This document shows, one piece after another, positions 17,601 through 24,800 of a stretch of DNA of 30,258 nt (position 1 is the first letter of the stretch; each line of letters begins with the position of its first letter). A program made the translations under genes and the position numbers. The stretch lies in the NCBI GenBank assembly GCA_030141605.1, contig JAQGDQ010001672.1, positions 1 through 30,258 of the forward strand, read 5' to 3'. This DNA is from Tubiluchus corallicola. Lineage: Eukaryota; Priapulida; Priapulimorpha; Priapulimorphida; Tubiluchidae. The notes below the pieces were generated by a model, which saw only the letters and a list, made by a program, of their open reading frames with translations, ran no database searches and was not told the DNA's origin.

Positions 17601-19085
17601 TTTGAAGGTGCCGCGCGAATTGTGGAAATTCATCAGCCGCTGGTGGAAACTTACTACGGTCCCGGAAAGATGCTGATATTTATGCAGTCGTTGCAGAAAG
17701 AGTGCGACCTTCAAGCGCTGAAAATCATCGCGGAGTTCCGCTCTTTTCGGCAGTTCGACCAAAAGCACAAGCAGATCGGCCAGAGTAAGAACAACGTCGT
17801 CGAAAAGCTGGACGCCAGAGACCTGGACGTTTTGCTAGCGGAAGTGACCCTGTTGAACGCCAGAGCCGAATTGTACTTTCGATTTGTGAAGCGAAGAGTT
17901 CAGAGCGACATTGATGCTGCAGCTCAAGACGAAACTGCAAACAATAAACTTGCGAAAGAGTTAGAACAGTTTATAAACGGCAGCGATCTTAGCAGGTGTA
18001 TGCAGGAGCTGCTTGGCTGTTATATTTCCATGGAGGAATACTTCATGCGTGAATCCGTACTGAAAGCGGTCAGTATGGACTATCTGGAGGACGACTGCTT
18101 GACGTCCAGCATGCTGGACGACGTGTTTTTCATAATTAAGAAGTCCATCAGTCGCGCCGTGCAAAGTTCCAACGTCGACGTCGTCTGCGCGATGCTGAAC
18201 CACGCTTGCATCATTCTCGAACAAGACTACCGAGACGTCCTGTACGAGAAACTACGCGCCGGGTTCCCGTCCGGCCTCATGGACTTTCAGCAGGCGTACA
18301 CGGTTTTTCAGTCCAGCTTACAGCAGGGCAAGTTGTCCGATACAGACAAAGCCCGGCTGAATTTTCTCACCACGCTAAACAACACCGTGGTCAGTATAGA
18401 ACATCTTAAGACTCTCAAGACTTCGCTGCAGGCCGATTTCGCTCGCCAGCTGTCTCAGATGTCCGAACAAGCGAAGGCGAAACTGGACAGCTGTCTGAGC
18501 GATCTGGGCTCGGTGTCGAGCAAGTTCAAATCGGCGCTGGACTACGGCGTAAATCAGGTGCACAAGAACGCCGTGAAGCCGCGCGTGAAACCGTGGATCG
18601 AATCGTTCGTCACCGTCAGCCACTGCATCAGCGAGGCGGAGTTTTCCAACTACGAAGCCAACGATCCGTTCGTACAAGGCCTGATCGTCAACATCGACGG
18701 TCTGCTGGAGTCTTTCAAATCTTCGCTGACGTCCGACAACTACGATCAGCTCATAACGTTGCTGACGTCCGAGGTCGCCAGCCAGCTTGAGAAGTATGCC
18801 CTGCGGTCATCGTTCAATAGGCTCGGCGGGCTGCAGTTTGACAAGGAGCTACGGTCGCTGACCGGCTACCTGACGTCGAAGACTCCTTGGACGCTGCGCG
18901 ATAAGTTTGCCCGTCTGACGCAAATTGCGACGATTCTGAATCAAGAGCGTGTCGCAGAAATACTCGACTATTGGGGACCGAATTCTGGCCCACTGACCTG
19001 GCGGCTGACCCCGACCGAAGTCAGACAAGTGCTCGCATTGCGAATCGACTTTCGCGAAGAGGACATCAAGCGGCTAAAATTGTGA
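14455..19085 (+). CDS. COG4: Conserved oligomeric Golgi complex subunit 4 (COG4), complete
   Basis: COG4 is a lobe A subunit of the COG tethering complex, which captures retrograde vesicles within the Golgi and is needed for normal glycosylation. In vertebrates it contacts syntaxin 5 and Sly1. Two exons (14455-14637 and 17007-19085) join in phase 0 to give 753 residues, against about 785 in human. Conserved stretches in order are SSKVRQLDIAKSRV, DILDLKFCTDGVQ, EDYEQAAAHIHRFL, RFFKIFPLLNLHEEGLRKFS, VETYYGPGKM, MEEYFMRESVLKAV, NRLGGLQFDKELRSL and the C-terminal DYWGPNSGPLTWRLTP. The Arg of KFARL (about residue 697) and the Glu of TPTEVRQV (about 732) correspond to human Arg729 and Glu764, which form a salt bridge. 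Arg729 is altered in a human glycosylation disorder. The start is supported by GAAAATGGCG; in-frame ATGs from 14380 lie in sequence without family resemblance. Confidence 0.97.
14638..15865 (+). other. COG4 intron, 5' part
   Basis: AT-rich non-coding sequence. I see no gene or classifiable repeat in it. Confidence 0.55.
15866..16355 (+). repeat. Interspersed repeat family D, copy 2
   Basis: Matches 8871-9145 (AGGAAGCGGCCATG, CGTTTTGTATGAT, GGAGACTAAAA, CCACAATTCAACTTTAA, GAGCTCATGAGGTA). It has about 170 extra bases in the middle (near 15970-16140). Its 3' portion (16271-16355) is repeated after the hAT-like element. Confidence 0.8.
16361..16825 (+). mobile_element. hAT-like non-autonomous element
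   Basis: Terminal inverted repeats CAGGGTGTGCAAATT (16361) and the inverse of CAGGGGTGTGCAAATT (to 16825), followed inward by GCGGCCCGCC and GGCCCGGC. CAGGGGTGTGCAAA next to a CGGCCCGC motif is typical of hAT termini. It encodes no transposase. A clean 8-bp target duplication is not visible. Confidence 0.85.
16831..16912 (+). repeat. Direct repeat of the sequence flanking the hAT-like element
   Basis: GAGCTCACGAGGTATGGTGAGGAGAGACGGGAAC...GTGTGTTTGAGCCTGTAAATCA repeats 16271-16355 with small differences and a short deletion. The hAT-like element therefore lies between two copies of a repeat of about 85 bp. Confidence 0.88.
17007..19085 (+). CDS. COG4: COG4 exon 2
   Basis: 2,079 nt including the TGA stop, residues 62-753, preceded by ATTTGTAG. 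It begins ELNKLSPRLGLLDTDAAQL. The long uninterrupted, GC-richer exon stands out from the AT-rich surroundings, whereas IFT122 next door is split into exons of 59-231 nt. Confidence 0.96.
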   Translation, partial: ELNKLSPRLGLLDTDAAQLSGMISFTSTLADNVSSKVRQLDIAKSRVSESLQRVEDILDLKFCTDGVQAALQNEDYEQAAAHIHRFLSLDENLLRHTADEGGQLDMAFSLLHEATNKLISFVRKEFDDAVANGDVASIERFFKIFPLLNLHEEGLRKFSAYLCSKIADTANKNLISALATDANDKRASVIFADTITLLFEGAARIVEIHQPLVETYYGPGKMLIFMQSLQKECDLQALKIIAEFRSFRQFDQKHKQIGQSKNNVVEKLDARDLDVLLAEVTLLNARAELYFRFVKRRVQSDIDAAAQDETANNKLAKELEQFINGSDLSRCMQELLGCYISMEEYFMRESVLKAVSMDYLEDDCLTSSMLDDVFFIIKKSISRAVQSSNVDVVCAMLNHACIILEQDYRDVLYEKLRAGFPSGLMDFQQAYTVFQSSLQQGKLSDTDKARLNFLTTLNNTVVSIEHLKTLKTSLQADFARQLSQMSEQAKAKLDSCLSDLGSVSSKFKSALDYGVNQVHKNAVKPRVKPWIESFVTVSHCISEAEFSNYEANDPFVQGLIVNIDGLLESFKSSLTSDNYDQLITLLTSEVASQLEKYALRSSFNRLGGLQFDKELRSLTGYLTSKTPWTLRDKFARLTQIATILNQERVAEILDYWGPNSGPLTWRLTPTEVRQVLALRIDFREEDIKRLKL

Positions 19086-19110
19086 TTTCGCTGTATATAA
19101 ACTTGCTAAA

Positions 19111-19116
19111 AATAAA
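19111..19116 (+). terminator. Candidate polyadenylation signal of COG4
   Basis: AATAAA 25 bases after the COG4 stop codon, in an AT-rich stretch. This would give a very short 3' UTR; other signals further on are possible. Confidence 0.55.
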
Positions 19117-19664
19117 ACTCTGTATATATAATGCGCTTAAATAATATATAAAATTTTTATGCTTGTGGTGATACATTTTGAAACAAATTAGTGAAAATTT
19201 TGTGCAAAAAATATGTTGTATAATTGTAAAATCTGTGAACTAAAATGAGTTTTACTAATGAATGAGAAATATACTGACTTTCGTAAGAAAACTAGCAACA
19301 CATTTATTTTCTGCAATTCACTTAAAGTAATACAGGATGATTTTTCGTATACTTCCTACTTTAAAGTACGGTAAAAAGTATACATTTTAACACAAGTAAT
19401 ACTGGAAAATCTATTCTGATAATTAAATAATAGATTAACATCTTACTTAAGAGCGGGTGAGCCCATCTAGTGATGACATCATGAACTAACATAATTTTCA
19501 ACATCAAAATGTTCCACGAGCGTGTTGCACGTGTTTGCAAAAGCGAAAATTGAAGTACAGTGCTACTGTGAGATATTCAGTGTGTTTTACTAGAACTATG
19601 CAAGTTTTAAGATAAGAATTCAATTTTCAAATTTACCGCTGTACATGTGCATGAGTAATCAAAT
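19117..19664. other. COG4 3' flank
   Basis: AT-rich sequence with no recognisable gene or element. Confidence 0.5.
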
Positions 19665-19667
19665 GCG

Positions 19668-20857
19668 GTAAGACAGCACGCAGGAGTTTAAATTTATATC
19701 CTCTGTGCATTAAGACAGCACGCAGTAGTTTAAATTTACATCCTCTGTGCATTAAGACAGCATGCAGGAGTTTAAATTTATATCCTCTTTGCATTAAGAC
19801 AGCACGCAGGAGTTTAAATTTATATCCTCTGTGCATTAAGACAGCACGCAGTAGTTTAAATTTACATCCTCTGTGCATTAAGACAGCATGCAGGAGTTTA
19901 AATTTATATCCTCTGTGCATTAAGACAGCACGCAGGAGTTTAAATTTATATCCTCTGTGCACTAAGACAGCACGCAGGAGTTTTAATTTATATTCTCTGT
20001 GCAGTAAGACAGCATGCAGGAGTTTAAATTTATATCCTCTGTGCAGTAAGACAGCATGCAGGAGTTTAAATTTATATCCTCTGTGCAGTAAGACAGCATG
20101 CAGGAGTTTAAATTTATATCCTCTGTGCAGTAAGACAGCATGCAGGAGTTTAAATTTATATCCTCTGTGCAGTAAGACAGCATGCAGGAGTTTAAATTTA
20201 TATCCTCTGTGCAGTAAGACAGCATGCAGGAGTTTAAATTTATATCCTCTGTGCAGTAAGACAGCATGCAGGAGTTTAAATTTATATTCTCTGTGCAGTA
20301 AGACAGCATGCAGGAGTTTAAATTTATATTCTCTGTGCAGTAAGACAGCATGCAGGAGTTTAAATTTATATTCTCTGTGCATTAAGACAGCATGCAGGAG
20401 TTTAAATTTATATCCTCTGTGCAGTAAGACAGCACGCAGGAGTTTTAATTTATATTCTCTGTGCAGTAAGACAACATGCAGGAGTTTAAATTTATATCCT
20501 CTGTGCAGTAAGACAGCAGAGTTTAAATTTATATCCTCTGTGCAGTAGGACAGCGTGCAGAAGTTTAAATTTATATCCTCTGTGCAGTAAGACAGCATGC
20601 AGGAGTTTAAATTTATATTCTCTGTGCATTAAGACAGCGTGCAGGAGTTTAAATTTATATCCTCTGTGCAGTAAGACAGCGTGCAGGAGTTTAAATTTAT
20701 ATCCTCTGTGCATTAAGACAGCACGCAGGAGTTTAAATTTATATCCTCTGTGCAGTAAGACAGCATGCAGGAGTTTAAATTTATATCCTCTGTGCAGTAA
20801 GACAGCACGCAGGAGTTTAAATTTATATCCTCTGTGCATTAAGACAGCGTGCAGGAA
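19668..20857 (-). repeat. 42-bp minisatellite, about 28 copies
   Basis: The unit is roughly GACAGCATGCAGGAGTTTAAATTTATATCCTCTGTGCAGTAA. Variants are CACGC, CATGC or CGTGC; GCAGT or GCATT; and TATCC, TATTC or CATCC. At 19675-19932 three variant units recur in order (CACGCAGGAG, CACGCAGTAG with TACATCC, CATGCAGGAG), a higher-order period of 126 bp. One unit at 20510-20540 is shortened and another small change is near 20545. The 42-bp period leaves long - strand frames open with a 14-residue repeat. I see no sign that they are genes. Confidence 0.96.
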
Positions 20858-20861
20858 ATTA

Positions 20862-21355
20862 TAATAATCAACATATTAAAAATAAAAAATAAAGGGGAAT
20901 AATTAAAGAGATATTAGGATAGTGAATTCAGACAAGTGACATAGTCATTTATTTCACATTACACATTTACAATGGTTACATGTACAATATCTAGTGAAAG
21001 GGCCTACAATGGACATAATACAAATAAGAAATACTGCACAGGAAAAGCCTCAAACACTGTTCACTTATACACGAAGGTAAATGTGTCGCGGGCAATCAAA
21101 AAGCAGGGCTTGTTAGATTGTCCCACACAGTGATAGATAAAAAAGTAATGGAGATAATCTGAAAATTTAAAGTGAATCGTGTGATAAAAAAACATTTGTT
21201 CTTAAAATGGAATGATGTAATGAATGAAACTCATATATGAGATGATATAAAAGATAGAAGGACTATTATTTGTTAATAGTATGTAAAATTAAAATAACAA
21301 GTTTATAATCAAGTGGCAACATAAATCAATGAATATGGTAAATGGTATCAAACAA
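20862..21355. other. Spacer between the minisatellite and the GC-rich block
   Basis: AT-rich. Nothing recognisable. Confidence 0.5.
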
Positions 21356-21394
21356 TATTTAGTTTGGACAGTTGTTGTCCAGCGCGAGCTCTTG

Positions 21395-21460
21395 TCCCGA
21401 ATCATTACGTCACAGCGGAGGCGGAGCGATAGGCCCATATGTTTGACGTCACTTCTCGGC
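21395..21460 (+). promoter_or_regulatory. CRE sites upstream of the Ly6-like gene
   Basis: A perfect palindromic CRE, TGACGTCA, at 21444-21451 and a second TTACGTCAC at about 21404-21412. They lie in a GC-rich block (21360-21660) about 280 bp before the Ly6-like start codon. CREs bind CREB/ATF factors. Their use here is an inference. Confidence 0.4.
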
Positions 21461-21504
21461 CTTTTCTTGGCAAAGAGCGACAACATATCACGTGGCTTTC
21501 TTAC

Positions 21505-21638
21505 CTGTTGCACGCTGCTGCCGCCTAGCAAACCACACTCCCTGATGCGCTTCACACCTGCTTGCATTCTGCGCTTCTTCTGGCGAGCCCGGGGAACCAG
21601 CTCAGAAACTGGAATGCTGTTGCAACCATTGAATTCAC
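21505..21638 (-). CDS. Candidate internal exon of unknown gene
   Basis: On the - strand, GTGTGCAG precedes and GTAAGAAAG follows a 134-nt open segment reading (G)EFNGCNSIPVSELVP, RARQKKRRMQAGVKR, IRECGLLGGSSVQQ. Good splice borders and GC-rich, codon-like composition suggest a coding exon, but I do not recognise the protein. The main alternative is that this is simply the GC-rich promoter of the Ly6-like gene starting at 21731 on the other strand. Confidence 0.25.
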
Positions 21639-21730
21639 CTGCACACTGACTGTACCTGTAGCTGGGAAATACGTTGGGCGTGTAGTATGAAATTTAACGT
21701 ACATTAAGCTGTAGTGCTTAATTGCTAGTC

Positions 21731-21803
21731 ATGGAGATTTCAACGTGGTTATGGAGTATGATCTCGTCAGTGGTTTTGTTGCTGATGCTTATGATAAGGA
21801 CAG
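21731..21803 (+). CDS. Ly6-like gene exon 1 (signal peptide)
   Basis: 73 nt from ATGGAGATTTC to ATAAGGACAG, then donor GTAAATA. It encodes MEISTWLWSM, then ISSVVLLLMLMIRT, and ends one base into a codon, exactly what exon 2 needs. The following intron is 3.7 kb. Confidence 0.72.
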
Positions 21804-24800
21804 GTAAATATTTGTTTCAGATGTACAAAACATGAAGTTCGTGCATAATCCTTGCTCTGCAAATACTAGGATAGCAGATTAGGTGACTTTATTGTCATTT
21901 TTCTAGATTCATATCTATCTATCGTAACCGCTCTTCATTACTAGTGTTCTGAAGATATATATATATATAAGATATTTACCATAAAAATCGATATTCATAA
22001 CTATAAAAGCATAAAAGAACATCGCAGCATGAGAATAAAATTCACACAACTGTTAAAGGCAAATGCGTCCAGTGCAAACTAAAAACTACTGTGCCAAAAA
22101 TTTAAAACAAAATATACATTATAATGTTACACGCAAATTATAATAGACTATATACAATATATACATACAATTTAAAATGGACGTGGGTAAATAAAATTTG
22201 TGGATGAATATATATTATCGTTTACGTATGTAGGGTTTTCAAAACGATTTAATGTGTGTATTTTTAATTTTGATTTTGATTTCGTCGAAAGACTTGATTT
22301 GTTTTAAATTTGATGGCAGGGGATTCCAAAGTTGAACTCCTTGTTTAGTGATAGAATTGTTGCCGTATTTGTTATTAGTGCGTGTTTGTTTAATATTGTG
22401 TGTTCTTGGATTTAATGTTGGCTCCAAGAGGAGTGGAAGCTTATTTTTGATGAAGGGCGTGTTAATATTGTTGATGTATTTATATAAAAACAGGATTGTG
22501 TAGAAGTGTTTACGTGCTTGTAAAATTGGGATTTTAAACATTGTTCTTAATTCTGTTGCAGAGGTTTGATACTCACTAATAATTGATAGATCAATTGAAA
22601 TTAACTTCTGCTAGTATTATTGTTTTTATTATTCGCACCGTCAGTTGCTTGTCGATCTAAGTTTGTTTGATACTTCTATTAAAATTAGTGATTATCAACT
22701 TTGTATAATTTTATATAAACTAACTGAAGCTAGTTTTTGTTGGTATAAAGTGTGCAATTATTATTATTTACTACATTATTTGTAGCTGATGGAATGTCCC
22801 AAAACAAAACTTTAAATTCCGCCTTGGCTTGCTAACGGTTATTTATTCTGAGAAAATAAAATAAGAGCATTTTGCAAATTCAGGTGATCATACAAGATTG
22901 TTATAAAATAGGAACTAAATCAAAATATTAAATCATTTAGGTTTGAATTACAAAGTTTTTACAAAGCACAACAATTGTAAAGTAGTAAACTGCTACGTGA
23001 AATAGAAGTTAAACTTCTCTTTTAAGTAATACAAAAAAAATTAATAACACTCACATTAAACTTACGTACATTGGCCAGCCTGGCATTTAAACTTAAAGAC
23101 ATCAGAAACTGCAGAAACATGTCACAAGCAATTATCAAATCTTTGAATTTGGCTAAATTAAGTATAAAACAGATAGCAAACACCTAGACAGTGTAACAGT
23201 CTACTGTCCTACTGACTTCTGCATAAAACCAGATTGAATCACCTGAGTACATATAAGTACAGGCTAACAAATTTAAAGCAAGAAATTCATTCAAGGCCCA
23301 AAAGGTGGCAGCACATGACAGTTTCATTATCCCCAACATTATTAATTACTACAATTAGATCACTGACAGAAAACATCAAACTGCACAGATTTAAGGAAAT
23401 TAAACTAATTTAGTGAAAGCAGTAAAGAAGTTTCGTAGCCACAGACTCAATGTTACAGCTGGCTTACAACAGGGAAGCGCAGATTGGGCAAAGGCTAACA
23501 GTTACGTCACAAGTATTCAATTCAATTTTAATTAGTTTTTTAAATTTATTTATCTCTTTATAATACTACAATAAAACATGATTAATAAAAGAATCGCTAG
23601 AGAAAGGATAGCGAAAAGAGTATAAAGTCACCTAGTCTGCTATCCTTCAGTAAGATGTAACCAAAGTGAGAGAGAGAGGAGTGTTGGCACAATTGAAACC
23701 ACAGTGCTCTTACGCTCCTTCATCCTTATGAGAGAAAGTATGAAGTACTTTCATCAATGTTAACTTAAATGGTCTGGGCCACAAAATGTAGTCACTCCCT
23801 TTCAACTTTTAAAAAACTGTCAGAAAAGAAATATTTCAAAAGTATTAAGAGTAACACAATTTGATAATGGTAGTCACCTGCATTCTTTTTCTACAGTAAT
23901 CTTAATAAAACGTGATTATGCTCAACAGGTTACTGAACACTTTATAATCATGATCACAGTTTTTCTTAGTTCTCGCTCCGTTTCATCTTTCATTCACTAC
24001 TCCCCCCTCCACTTTCATGTATATATTATCATTATTTCAATTAATAATCTTTTTTTAAGATTTCCACGTACAGTTTGGCCTGTCAAGCTATGCTTTTAGG
24101 GTCAAACTGTATGCATCAAAATTATTCTGTAATGTAATTTGCACATGTATATACTGCATTTTATAATTTCTGGATAATATTGCATTTATATTTATATTTA
24201 CTTCAGTGAAATTATCTGTATTTTTATTATAATTGTTAGATGCAGAGTGGAAATAAATAAACTTATAACAAACGGTGACATTATTACAATAACTATAATT
24301 CTGACATCTTTTGTTCTTTTCTGGTTTTAGTAAGAACATTTTTTACATATTCCTTTTCCACATGCTTTTGTATATAAATTCTTCTTCTTCTTTCTATTTC
24401 ACATTCAACCATTTTTGCAAGCTATTATAAGCTTGTCGAGTTGCTGCAGGAGTATAATCATAAATATATAAACTAATTGTTATCATTATTAGGGGTGAAC
24501 ATTGAACGTTCGAATTCGATTCAAACGCGTTTTCCTATTTCGAGTTCAATTCGAACTTAAAATTATAGATTCGAATAATTCAGCACTTCAATCACATATG
24601 TTCCTTATCATTAACGCGATTGAAACTTCACACAATTAGCATAATTTAGCTGTGATTTCTGTACACAATTTTTAAACAAATTATCAGCGGTTTTACTGCA
24701 GAGCAAAATCGAGCAATATGCACGATCTTTGTAAGATCACTTTTTACTAGGAGAATCTTTCAAACTCAATTTGAATTCGAAATGCTGAAATTCAGTTCGA

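Noticed and set aside
17184-18790. Several - strand and alternative-frame open segments inside COG4 exon 2
   Set aside because: Shadows of the strongly supported COG4 frame in GC-richer coding sequence.
19633-20598. 321-codon - strand frame with 14-residue repeats (HRGYKFKLLHAVLL)
   Set aside because: Generated by the 42-bp array; no flanking splice sites or homology supporting a gene.
21451-21475. CACTTCTCGGCCTTTTCTTGGCAAAG resembles the 5' end of U2 snRNA
   Set aside because: The similarity stops after about 20 bases; the rest of U2, including its branch-point-pairing and Sm regions, is absent.
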